NCBI GenBank assembly: GCA_964624235.1 | Contig: CAZUXY010000084.1 | Location: 1-13,554 of the forward strand | Reading direction: 5' to 3' | Source: CAZUXY01 sp964624235 | GTDB taxonomy: Bacteria; Spirochaetota; UBA4802; UBA5368 | DNA: 13,554 nt | Part shown: in pieces, positions 1 through 7,060 of the stretch | How positions within the stretch are numbered: the first letter of the stretch is position 1 | How the letters are laid out: the number at the start of each line of letters is the position of its first letter | Made by a program: the position numbers and the translations under genes | Notes under the pieces: model-generated | What the model saw: the letters and a program-made list of their open reading frames with translations, nothing else | What the model was told of the DNA's origin: nothing | Database searches by the model: none

Positions 1-418
1 GCCATTTAAACAGCGAGGGGTCTTTCTGATTCTGGGTGAATATCAACGCCGTTTTCTTGTCTTTATTCAGGAGGGAGCCCAGTCCCATGGTCAGGTAGGG
101 AAACAGCCGGTCGAGGACCATTTTAAGTTCAGGGGTCATGGCGCACATGTACACCGGGCTCCCGAACAGTATCGCATCGGCCTGATCGATCTTCCCATAA
201 ACAGGCGTCATGTCGTCTTTCAGTACACATTTTCCGTAGGATGCGCCATTTTTCTTGCAGGAATAACAGCCCCTGCACCCGGTCATTTTCATCGAACGTA
301 TGTGAATCAACTCGGTTTCGGCCCCTGCCCCCCGGGCGCCGTCGAGGGCCTTCTCTATAAGCTGTGCGGTGTTGCCGCCCGTACGGGGACTCCCCTGGAA
401 CGCCAGTACCTTTTTCAT
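1..418 (-). CDS. Flavodoxin-fold NADPH-dependent FMN reductase / iron-sulfur flavoprotein-like (3' end cut by window)
   Basis: The first 139 residues are present; the C-terminus lies beyond base 1. The start MKKVLAFQGSPRTGGNT (residues 1-17) is the beta-strand plus FMN phosphate loop (GSPRxGGNT) of the NADPH-dependent FMN reductase/WrbA-like families, and GSPVY (86-90) is the second FMN loop. Between them is C48-x2-C51-x2-C54-x9-C64 followed by KDDM. This compact cysteine set binds a 4Fe-4S cluster in archaeal-type iron-sulfur flavoproteins and is also seen in related flavoproteins without proof of a cluster. The expected role is cytosolic FMN-dependent electron transfer or reduction of quinones/oxidants; the partner is unknown. 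The start ATG at 418 is preceded by a strong ribosome site (GGAGGT on the minus strand, about 7 nt upstream). The gene is divergent from the TetR gene with a 97-nt gap, so it is the likely target of that repressor. Confidence 0.88.
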   Translation of the reverse strand, partial: MKKVLAFQGSPRTGGNTAQLIEKALDGARGAGAETELIHIRSMKMTGCRGCYSCKKNGASYGKCVLKDDMTPVYGKIDQADAILFGSPVYMCAMTPELKMVLDRLFPYLTMGLGSLLNKDKKTALIFTQNQKDPSLFKW

Positions 419-441
419 TTTCAGACCTCCGTATATTTGTG

Positions 442-470
442 TTGACGCATAGTACATAAAAGCATATTAC
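442..470 (+). promoter_or_regulatory. Sigma-70-like promoter of the TetR gene
   Basis: TTGACG at 442-447, a 17-bp spacer, then TATTAC at 465-470. The -35 matches consensus at 5 of 6 positions. Transcription would start near 477, inside the inverted repeat at 467-489, as expected for an autoregulated repressor. On the opposite strand the same gap has a possible TAATAT -10 element facing the flavoprotein gene, with a TTGTAT-like -35 at a slightly long 19-bp spacing. One bound repressor could therefore block both genes. Confidence 0.6.
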
Positions 471-517
471 GAGACCATCAGTCTACTAATACAATACAAT
501 ACCTGGAGTCTCGTAAT
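466..517. promoter_or_regulatory. Inverted-repeat operator, probably for the adjacent TetR protein
   Basis: ATTACGAGAC (466-475) is repeated as its exact reverse complement GTCTCGTAAT (508-517), a 10-bp perfect inverted repeat with a 32-bp centre. The left arm also pairs with GTCTACTAA at 481-489, giving a compact palindrome TTAcgAGAC-catca-GTCTacTAA (7 of 9 paired positions) with the spacing usual for a TetR dimer. So there are three half-sites: two form a classical operator over the -10 and start site, and the third overlaps the tetR ribosome site and start codon. AATAC is repeated three times in tandem at 488-502 between them. The base pattern is seen directly; binding by the neighbouring TetR protein is inferred. 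Confidence 0.6.
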
Positions 518-1094
518 GTCAACCGGAAAAACAATGAAAGCCGGCCGCCCCCGCGACGAGGCGATAAGGGTAAGGATTCTCGAAACCGCCGTAACGGTAT
601 TGAAAAGACGCGGATACCGGCAGGCGACGATGAACGAGATAGCGCTGAAGTCCCGTGTGGGGAAACAAACCCTTTACCGCTGGTGGAAGAACAGGGCGGA
701 ACTCCTCATGGAAGCTTTGCTGTACAATGCTGAAGAATACGTCGACGCCCGCGGCCCCGGCGATGAGGCCCCTTCTCTGCTGAGTTTCATACTGCGGGTG
801 TTCAACGCGGTCAACAGGGACGCGGGGGTCATATTGCGGTCGCTCGTCGCCGAGGGTATTGCCGACAAAAGATTTCTAAATATTTTTTTTACCGCCTTTA
901 TCGCAAGAAGGCAGGAGACGCTTTCAGGGTTGATTCGCGCGCACTCTGCCCTACCAGACGTCGACCCCGCTTCCGTCGACGCCCTGATCGACATTATCTT
1001 CGGCGCGATGTGGTACCGGCTCATCTTCGGTCATCGCCCGCTGGATGAAAAACTGGCGACCTTTCTGTCAAATCTGGCCCTGCGTTCCGGGTGA
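516..1094 (+). CDS. TetR/AcrR-family transcriptional repressor
   Basis: 192 residues, usual for the family. After a basic tail (KAGRPRDEA) comes a TetR N-terminal domain: helix 1 ILETAVTVLKRRGY (21-34), then the helix-turn-helix ATMNEIALKSRVGKQTLYRWW (about 37-57) with the typical TLYRWWKNRAELL end. The rest is an all-helical ligand-binding and dimerisation domain of unknown ligand. ATG at 516 follows GGAG at 505-508 with about 7 nt spacing. The protein probably represses itself and the divergent flavoprotein, since an inverted repeat fills the gap between them. The ligand may be a redox-active or toxic small molecule, judged only from the flavoprotein neighbour. Confidence 0.9.
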   Translation: MSTGKTMKAGRPRDEAIRVRILETAVTVLKRRGYRQATMNEIALKSRVGKQTLYRWWKNRAELLMEALLYNAEEYVDARGPGDEAPSLLSFILRVFNAVNRDAGVILRSLVAEGIADKRFLNIFFTAFIARRQETLSGLIRAHSALPDVDPASVDALIDIIFGAMWYRLIFGHRPLDEKLATFLSNLALRSG

Positions 1095-1267
1095 AAATAC
1101 GCAAGATCCGGTTTCACCGCTGCCCCCCGCTCGGTTTTCGGCGTACCGGCCGATCCTTCACGTTTATTACGGTGCAGATAAGGTGATATCGTGCCACGAT
1201 GGATATTCCAGGCCATCCGTCGCTGTACCTGTCCGTCGTGAGGTGTTTGGTGCGGGAGTACGCGGCG

Positions 1268-2560
1268 CTACGCTAAATCCGGCTGTCCCGTCGCTCCCTT
1301 GACGATGGACCACAGGTAGCCGTCGGGCTCAACCTTTTTGCGTTTCTGGACGGCCAGTTGCAGAGGAATAAAGGTGAAATAGTTGTTCCATCGTCCCACC
1401 AGCATTCCGGTTTTACCGGCCATGGCGCCGTGGACGGCGTTCTGGGCCAGCATGATGCAGTACACCGCGTCATCCGGCGACGCGGGGATGCTCCTGATGA
1501 TGTAGCTCGGATCGATATACTTGATATTGATATGAAAGTCCATTTTTTTAAAATGCGAACCGATCTCGTCTCTCAGCAGGACGCCGATATCGCCGTGTTT
1601 CACGTTACCCGAGGCGTCACGCATTTTTTCCCCCTCGAAATACTCCTGCCCCGCACCCTCCGCGACCAGTATGACCGCGTGTTTTTTCGCCTTCAGCCTG
1701 CGGTGCAGGTGGTCCAGCAGTCCCCCCTCGCCGCGCAGCCTGAAGGGCACTTCCGGAAGCAGCACGTAGTTCACCACGTTGGAGGCAAGCGCCGTATAGG
1801 CCGCGATGAAACCCGAATCCCGTCCCATCACCCGCACCAGCCCTATGCCGTTTCGCGCGCCCCGCGCCTCTTCGTGGGCCGAACCCAGCACCTTCGTGGC
1901 CTCGGCGACCGCGGTGGCGAAACCGAACGTGCGGTCCACGAAGCTTATATCGTTGTCGATGGTCTTGGGCACGCCGACCACGGCGATACTGAGGCCCCGG
2001 CGCGATATCTCATCGCAGATGCTTTTGGCACCCCGAAGCGTCCCGTCTCCCCCTATGGTGAAGAGCATCGAAATGCCGTTCTTCTCGAGCGTGTCCACCA
2101 TGGCGGGCACACTCTGGTTGCCGCGGGATGACCCCAGCATGGTCCCGCCGTTGGCGTGGATCTCGTCAACCATGTCGGGAACCAGCTCTATAAAACCGTG
2201 TCCGTACGAGGGGATCAGCCCCTCATAGCCATACGGCACGCCGTAAATGGTTTTCACGCCGTACTGGTAATAAAGCTCCATTACCAGCGCCCGTATTACG
2301 TTGTTGAGTCCCGGGCAGAGGCCCCCGCAGGTGACGATGGCCGCCTTCGCATCTGAGGGATTGAAAAAGATCTTTCGCCGCGGACCCGCGTTCTCGAACG
2401 AAGGCGCCTCCCCGTGTTCCCTGAAAGACGTCTCCACCCTGCCGTATTCCACATCCACGATGACGCGTGCGCCCTCATCGATAAACCTCCGCACCGGCAG
2501 CGGGGAATCAACACGACACTCCCCCAGGTTGGCGACCATGGTGTCTTTTCCGTTCAGCAT
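1268..2560 (-). CDS. pfkA: ATP-dependent 6-phosphofructokinase (long, plant/spirochaete-type)
   Basis: 430 residues. It phosphorylates fructose 6-phosphate to fructose 1,6-bisphosphate in cytosolic glycolysis. Visible motifs: GGLCPGLN (79-86, nucleotide loop), IGGDGT (169-174), VPKTIDNDI (197-205, catalytic Asp202) and MGRDSGF (245-251). Gly173 occupies the position that is Gly in ATP-using enzymes and Asp in pyrophosphate-using ones, so ATP is the likely donor. Lys199 is at the position that is Gly in the E. coli enzyme; the GGDG plus PKTIDN combination is characteristic of the plant, trypanosomatid and spirochaete long-form group. An N-terminal extension of about 70 residues precedes the core, as in that group. 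The start at 2560 follows an AGGAGG ribosome site (2571-2576) with 10 nt spacing; Met8 is a less likely start. It is convergent with tetR and divergent from the sugar operon. Confidence 0.93.
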   Translation of the reverse strand: MLNGKDTMVANLGECRVDSPLPVRRFIDEGARVIVDVEYGRVETSFREHGEAPSFENAGPRRKIFFNPSDAKAAIVTCGGLCPGLNNVIRALVMELYYQYGVKTIYGVPYGYEGLIPSYGHGFIELVPDMVDEIHANGGTMLGSSRGNQSVPAMVDTLEKNGISMLFTIGGDGTLRGAKSICDEISRRGLSIAVVGVPKTIDNDISFVDRTFGFATAVAEATKVLGSAHEEARGARNGIGLVRVMGRDSGFIAAYTALASNVVNYVLLPEVPFRLRGEGGLLDHLHRRLKAKKHAVILVAEGAGQEYFEGEKMRDASGNVKHGDIGVLLRDEIGSHFKKMDFHINIKYIDPSYIIRSIPASPDDAVYCIMLAQNAVHGAMAGKTGMLVGRWNNYFTFIPLQLAVQKRKKVEPDGYLWSIVKGATGQPDLA

Positions 2561-3198
2561 TATATTAACTCCTCCTCATATCCCTTAGACAGCCGGCGCC
2601 CTGCCATACGGATCCGACCGCCGTACATTACCCTCCGCACTGTGTGTCGTAAAATTCAGAAACTTTCAAGCACATTTCACACGGTAATTTTACCGGTTTG
2701 GAGGCGGCGGTCAGCGATACACTACCGGCCCTTATTACTGATACACCGGAGATGACTGAAGGATTTGATTAGAAACTCGTAACCACAACGAAACACCTGA
2801 CTGAAAAAAGTATGACCGGAAGATCGGATGATGGTTGCCGATTTTAACCCGGTACCGAAATGATACGGAGATCGGTGATACTGCATCATGTATATACCAT
2901 TAAACACAGGAAGTCATGTACGTCATGACGATGAGAAAGGTTTTTATCTGATGTGTTCCGACGCCAAACATGGCAACACAACACACACTGAACCTGCTGA
3001 AAGAGAAAATCCTTGCGCGGCCGGTCCGGTGTAAAATAGCGCATACCGGAACGAAGTTTATCGATATACGGAATCCTCTTCATTAACAATGGAATTAACC
3101 CGACCACAGGATACCTGTACATGCGTTGATTACCACGACACCCGCATAATTACCTGATACGCCGTATCGACTTCCGCGGTCTTTCCCTAAAAAACCGC
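2561..3198. other. Gene-poor intergenic region between pfk and the ROK operon
   Basis: Apart from the pfk ribosome site and candidate promoter, no convincing gene, structural RNA or repeat was found. Base composition is more AT-rich and irregular than the coding DNA around it. Open frames here (for example minus-strand 2886-3122) lack a ribosome site, family motifs and coding-like codon use. Confidence 0.6.
2682..2714 (-). promoter_or_regulatory. Candidate pfk promoter with palindrome over the -10
   Basis: Read on the minus strand, CTGACC (bases 2714-2709) and TAAAAT (2692-2687) are separated by 16 bp, a plausible sigma-70-type promoter. The -10 lies inside the palindrome CGGTAA-TT-TTACCG (2682-2695). 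This would give a leader of roughly 110-120 nt before the phosphofructokinase. The pattern is seen; function is inferred from position only. Confidence 0.3.
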
Positions 3199-3244
3199 TT
3201 GACTAATCTCATTGGTTGAGGAATATTATCTCAAGCCTTGATAT
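3199..3244 (+). promoter_or_regulatory. Candidate promoter(s) of the sugar operon
   Basis: Two overlapping sigma-70-like arrangements are visible: TTGACT (3199-3204), 17 bp, AATATT (3222-3227); and TTGAGG (3216-3221), 17 bp, TGATAT (3239-3244). Either would transcribe the ROK gene and the genes behind it with a leader of about 60-75 nt. The sequence alone does not decide between them. Confidence 0.45.
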
Positions 3245-3258
3245 ATCTATATATATCA
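3216..3258. promoter_or_regulatory. Two palindromes, candidate ROK-repressor operators
   Basis: TTGAGGAATATTATCTCAA (3216-3234) has 5-bp perfect arms TTGAG/CTCAA around an AT-rich centre. TGATATATCTATATATATCA (3239-3258) is a 20-bp palindrome with 18 of 20 bases symmetric. Both overlap the candidate promoter elements and lie within 100 bp of the ROK start. AT-rich palindromes near the promoter are usual targets of NagC/XylR/Mlc-type ROK regulators, so autoregulation by the downstream ROK protein is the simplest explanation. Confidence 0.45.
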
Positions 3259-3310
3259 TAGTGTTACACCCTGGATTTATTCATATTGTCGTAAAATGAA
3301 AAGGGAACCC

Positions 3311-4525
3311 ATGAAGTACCCTGTCAACGACCAGAAAACACTTAAAATCGGCAATCTGCTCACTATCATGCGGGCACTCAGGGACGAGAGCCCCCTGTCG
3401 CGAAACCTTTTACAGAGGAAAACCGGCCTCAGCTGGGGTTCCATCTCATCCCTGGTGGGTGAACTCATGAACCTCGGACTTATCAGGGAAGCAGGGCCGG
3501 TAACTACCGGGGTGGGAAGGCGCCCTGTCGATCTTGAACTCAACACCGCCGCCAACCACGCGATCGGTCTCTGGCTGAGCAGGGACAGGGTCGAGGCGGT
3601 ACTCCTGGACCTCAAAGGAACCCCGGTGCGTGAGTGCGACGTTCCCCTGGACCCCGGCGCTCCCGCCGATGAGCTTGTGGAAAAGCTTCATACCGCCGTC
3701 GGCCTACTTACCGGCCCGGCCTCTCCTCCGATGGAACTGGTCGCGGGCATCGGTATCGCCGTCCCCGGGGTATATGACCCGGCCGCCGGCGTGTGCCGGT
3801 ATGCCCCCAATCATCCCGGCTGGAGCAACGTACCCCTCAGGGCCCTATTCGAAGAGCGCTACGGGGCGCCGGTGTTCATCGACCATGACCTGAGCTGCTG
3901 CGTACTGGGCGAGCACTGGTTCGGCATCGCCCGGGACCTCACGACCTTTTGCTGCGTCTACATCGAGGGCGGCATAGGAGCCGGCATAATGATACACGGC
4001 AAGACCTATCGCGGGGTCGACAACACCGCGGGCGAACTGGGACACGTCACGGTCGATCCCGGCGGCCCCCGTTGCGCCTGCGGAAGGAACGGCTGTCTTG
4101 AGGTGTACGCGTCTGGGCGGGCGCTGCTCTCCTGGCTCAGGGAACACCCGCTGACCGGCAGCCCGTTACGTACCGAAGCCGCGGCATCGGGTGACGACCT
4201 GCATCTCGGTCTGAAACTGATGATCGACGCCGCCGCCGGAGGGGGCAAAGAGGTGCTGCGTTTCTTTGACTCCATGGGTCAGAGCCTGGGCACGGGCATC
4301 GCCGCTCTCATCACCCTGCTCAACCCCGAAACGGTGGTGCTCGGCGGATCGGTGTGCGATGCGAGGGAATTCTTTCTGCCCGCGATGGAGCAGACCCTCA
4401 GGGATACGGCGTGGTCATATTCACGCATCGACATACGATTCTCCATACTGAAAAAAGCCATCACCGTGGGCGCCGCCGGCATGGTGCTCGACGAGGTGTT
4501 CAATAACGCCCTGCTGTTTCATTGA
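3311..4525 (+). CDS. ROK-family transcriptional regulator (XylR/NagC-like)
   Basis: 404 residues from the chosen start. Residues about 13-62 form a winged helix-turn-helix (LSRNLLQRKTGLSWGSISSL), followed by a ROK sugar-kinase-like domain. The ROK signature is intact: GELGH (241-245), then the zinc site C255-A-C257-GRNG-C262-LE together with His245. The kinase-type Asp is kept in FIDHDL (189-194), but the first ATP loop (AIGLWLSRDRVEAVLLD) is unlike an active kinase, so it most likely senses a sugar rather than phosphorylating one. It is the first gene of the sugar operon, 19 nt before the transporter, and probably represses the operon until the sugar or its phosphate binds. ATG 3311 is preferred because AAGGGA lies just upstream; ATG 3296 (5 residues longer) has no ribosome site. 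Confidence 0.9.
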   Translation: MKYPVNDQKTLKIGNLLTIMRALRDESPLSRNLLQRKTGLSWGSISSLVGELMNLGLIREAGPVTTGVGRRPVDLELNTAANHAIGLWLSRDRVEAVLLDLKGTPVRECDVPLDPGAPADELVEKLHTAVGLLTGPASPPMELVAGIGIAVPGVYDPAAGVCRYAPNHPGWSNVPLRALFEERYGAPVFIDHDLSCCVLGEHWFGIARDLTTFCCVYIEGGIGAGIMIHGKTYRGVDNTAGELGHVTVDPGGPRCACGRNGCLEVYASGRALLSWLREHPLTGSPLRTEAAASGDDLHLGLKLMIDAAAGGGKEVLRFFDSMGQSLGTGIAALITLLNPETVVLGGSVCDAREFFLPAMEQTLRDTAWSYSRIDIRFSILKKAITVGAAGMVLDEVFNNALLFH

Positions 4526-4544
4526 GGCGCCGAGGAGGAACGAC

Positions 4545-5936
4545 ATGAACACGGTTCAACCGGCCGTCAGGCTTCCGGTAAAGACCAAGATCGCCTACGG
4601 GATGGGCGATCTCGGGACCAATATCGTCATACAGACGGTGGCGCTCTTTTACATGTACTTCCTCACCGATGTGACGCTCCTGTCGGCGTCGCTCGCCGGG
4701 GTTTCATTGCTGCTGGTACGCTGCGTCGACGCCTTTTCAGATCCCCTCATCGGGTATCTCTCGGACCGCACCAGGACCCGCTGGGGCAGGCGCCGTCCTT
4801 ACCTGCTCTTCGGCTCTTTCGGCTGCGGTGTCTTCTTCTTCCTCCTGTTCACCTACATCCCCATCCGCGGGCAGGGATGGCTGTTCCTACACGCCACGGC
4901 GAGCTACCTGGCCTTTTACCTCTGCCTCTCCCTGGTGAGCATCCCCTATTGCGCCCTGACCCCCGACATGACCCGGGACTATGATGAACGCACCAGTCTC
5001 ACCGGCTACCGCATGGCGGGGGCCATCATCGGCGTGTTTATCGCCGCCGGTCTTACACGTTTCCTCATATCGCTCTTCCCAGGCGAGCGAACCGGATTCA
5101 GCGCGACCGCCGCCCTTTACGGGGTTCTGTTCATCATACTGACCCTGATCGTTTTCCGAGGGGTGAAGGAGGAGCGGGCATACATGGACGAGAAGCCCGA
5201 TCCCACCCCCATGTTCAGGCTTTATATTGATACCTTTAAAAACAGACCGTTCCTTTCGGTACTGCTCGCCTATATTCTGATCGAGCTCGCCATCGTCCTC
5301 ATGAGTTCCACCATGATCTACTATATGAAGTATTATATGAAGGAGGAGGAGCTTTTAAGCACCCTGTTCCTGACGCTCCTCGGGACGGCGCTGGTATGCA
5401 TTCCCTTCTGGGCGATGGTAAGCCGGCGTGTGGGGAAAAAATGGTCTTACTTTATGGGCATAGGGGTATTGTCGGCGGCCATGGTGGGCATATTCTTCAT
5501 CAGGCCCGGAAACCTTCCCCTGCTGTACGCCCTTACCGCCCTGGCGGGCCTGGGGTTTTCCACCGAGTTCGTGAATCCCTGGGCCATGATGCCCGACACC
5601 ATCGAATACAACGAGTATACCACCGGCAAACGGAATGAAGGGATTTTCTATGGAATGGTCGGTTTCGGCCCCAAGCTGAGCGGCGCCCTGGCGGGCCTGC
5701 TGGTGGGGTGGTCTCTGGACCTGTGCCGCTATGTGCCTAACCTGGCAACTCAGGCCGACGGTACGCTGCTGGGCATACGGATCGTCTTCTGCCTTGCCCC
5801 GGTGGTGTTTACCCTGCTGGGTATGATCGCCATCGCGAAGTACCCGATAAGTCTCGAGAAGTACCGCGAGATCGTGGCCGAGCTTGAAAAACGCCGCGGC
5901 CTCAAAGTACCGGCCGGTGCAGGGTCTAATGGATAA
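4545..5936 (+). CDS. GPH-family sugar/glycoside:cation symporter (MelB-like MFS transporter)
   Basis: 463 residues with about twelve hydrophobic segments, an inner-membrane symporter. The N-terminal YGMGDLGTNIVIQT and the segment DAFSDPLIGYLSDRTRTRWG (62-81) are signatures of the glycoside-pentoside-hexuronide family. Asp62 and Asp66 match the cation-site aspartates of MelB (Asp55/Asp59), and SDRTRTRWGRRRPY matches the MelB cytoplasmic loop. The ribosome site GAGGAGG (4532-4538) sits 6 nt before ATG 4545. Its place between the ROK regulator and sugar-metabolising enzymes indicates that it imports the operon's substrate, probably an intact glycoside because the operon's glycosidase is cytosolic. 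The E. coli sulfoquinovose importers YihO/YihP belong to this family, as do transporters for many other sugars, so the substrate cannot be read from the sequence. Confidence 0.9.
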   Translation: MNTVQPAVRLPVKTKIAYGMGDLGTNIVIQTVALFYMYFLTDVTLLSASLAGVSLLLVRCVDAFSDPLIGYLSDRTRTRWGRRRPYLLFGSFGCGVFFFLLFTYIPIRGQGWLFLHATASYLAFYLCLSLVSIPYCALTPDMTRDYDERTSLTGYRMAGAIIGVFIAAGLTRFLISLFPGERTGFSATAALYGVLFIILTLIVFRGVKEERAYMDEKPDPTPMFRLYIDTFKNRPFLSVLLAYILIELAIVLMSSTMIYYMKYYMKEEELLSTLFLTLLGTALVCIPFWAMVSRRVGKKWSYFMGIGVLSAAMVGIFFIRPGNLPLLYALTALAGLGFSTEFVNPWAMMPDTIEYNEYTTGKRNEGIFYGMVGFGPKLSGALAGLLVGWSLDLCRYVPNLATQADGTLLGIRIVFCLAPVVFTLLGMIAIAKYPISLEKYREIVAELEKRRGLKVPAGAGSNG

Positions 5937-7020
5937 AGAACGGTCCATCAGAGGCAGGGTGGCTGAACGTCTTGCGGCGGAACACGAATCCCGACATGTC
6001 TTGCTGGGTTTCGACGGTTTTGTCGACGAGATCTGCCGTGTGGTCAGGCACCACGATGTAAACGATGGGCCCCGCATGTTCGATACCATCGGTTCCTTCG
6101 CGGAACACCTTGCGGGCTCGGCAGGGCTCAGCGCCGCCGTAGAACTGTATCCCGTCCAGACGAGGCCGGGAGGCAATGCTCCCAATATGGGTGCGGCCGT
6201 GCGGGCGTTCGGTAACAAGCTATCGCTTATCGCCGCCCTGGGCAGGGACGGGATACACCCCGTTTTCTCCGAACTGGCGGCGTCGTGCGGCACCGTTATT
6301 TCCCTGGGCGATCCAGGCCGCACCCTCGCCCTCGAGTTCAGTGACGGCAAGATCATGCTGAACCGGCCCATGTCGTTCGAAGGGGACCTGTGGGACACCC
6401 TGATGATGCGCCTACCGGCGGCAGAACTTGACCGCCTTGTAGAGCACGTTTCCCTGGTGGGACTGCTCGACTGGTCCATCGACCCTGCCCTGGGCAGGGT
6501 TTTCACCGGGTTTTACGATATCATCTCCCGACTTGAACGGCGACCTGTGGTGTTTTTTGACCTTTCAGACCTGCGCCGCACCACCGGCAGTGAAATCATC
6601 GGTGTCTGCGTTATAATCAGGAACTTCGGCGCGGTCACCACCACCCTGCTGGGACTCAACGAATCCGAGTCACGTTGTCTCGCCAACGCGCTTTCCCTGG
6701 ACGATACCGGTCTCCCTGCACGCGCCGCCGCGATCCGGAACGAACTGGGTATCACCGCCGTTGTGGTCCATTCCCTGAAAAACGCCTGCGTCGCCTCGCA
6801 CGGAGGGACATGGCTGGTAGAGGGACCGTACACTACGTATCCTGTGGTGTCCACCGGCGGAGGCGACTGCTTTAACGCCGGTTTCTGCAACGCCTGGATG
6901 ATGGAGATGGAACCTGTCGAATGTGCCTGTACCGCGGCGTATACGGCGGGTTACTTCGTAAGCCGTGGAAAGCCGCCTGACCACAGAGAACTCACGGATT
7001 TCATAAAAGACTCATCATGA
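5929..7020 (+). CDS. PfkB-family carbohydrate kinase
   Basis: 363 residues. The PfkB C-terminal signature is STGGGDCFNAGF (308-319), with Asp313 as the catalytic base in the GGGD anion hole. The N-terminal glycine motif is RPGGNAPNMGAAVRAFG (79-95), and ATP-site GLNESE lies at 242-247. The N-terminus GFDGFVDEI (27-35) differs from ribokinase-like members and marks a less studied subfamily. It probably phosphorylates the ketose made by the downstream isomerase, so that the aldolase can act on it. The true start is ATG 5929, overlapping the transporter stop by 8 nt with AGGG 5 nt upstream; the frame stays open to a TTG at 5884, but that would overlap the transporter by 53 nt. The overlap suggests translational coupling with the importer. 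Confidence 0.88.
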   Translation: MDKERSIRGRVAERLAAEHESRHVLLGFDGFVDEICRVVRHHDVNDGPRMFDTIGSFAEHLAGSAGLSAAVELYPVQTRPGGNAPNMGAAVRAFGNKLSLIAALGRDGIHPVFSELAASCGTVISLGDPGRTLALEFSDGKIMLNRPMSFEGDLWDTLMMRLPAAELDRLVEHVSLVGLLDWSIDPALGRVFTGFYDIISRLERRPVVFFDLSDLRRTTGSEIIGVCVIIRNFGAVTTTLLGLNESESRCLANALSLDDTGLPARAAAIRNELGITAVVVHSLKNACVASHGGTWLVEGPYTTYPVVSTGGGDCFNAGFCNAWMMEMEPVECACTAAYTAGYFVSRGKPPDHRELTDFIKDSS

Positions 7021-7060
7021 ACAACACATCGCACTGAATGACCGTGCGTGAAAGGAGAAC

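Noticed and set aside
1138..1153. Hairpin TCGGC-GTACCG-GCCGA between convergent tetR and pfk
   Set aside because: Only 5-bp stem and no T-run on either side, so it is not supportable as a bidirectional terminator.
1358..2131. Plus-strand open frame of 257 codons inside the phosphofructokinase
   Set aside because: Antisense to a gene with all family motifs; composition rich in His/Arg/Val typical of a shadow frame.
2886..3122. Minus-strand frame of 78 codons between pfk and the ROK gene
   Set aside because: No ribosome site, no motif, random-looking composition in AT-rich intergenic DNA.
5355..6506. Long minus-strand open frame (383 codons) across the transporter/kinase junction
   Set aside because: It lies antisense to two clear protein genes with intact motifs, is rich in Arg/Ser/Pro, and has no recognisable domain; a shadow frame in GC-rich DNA.
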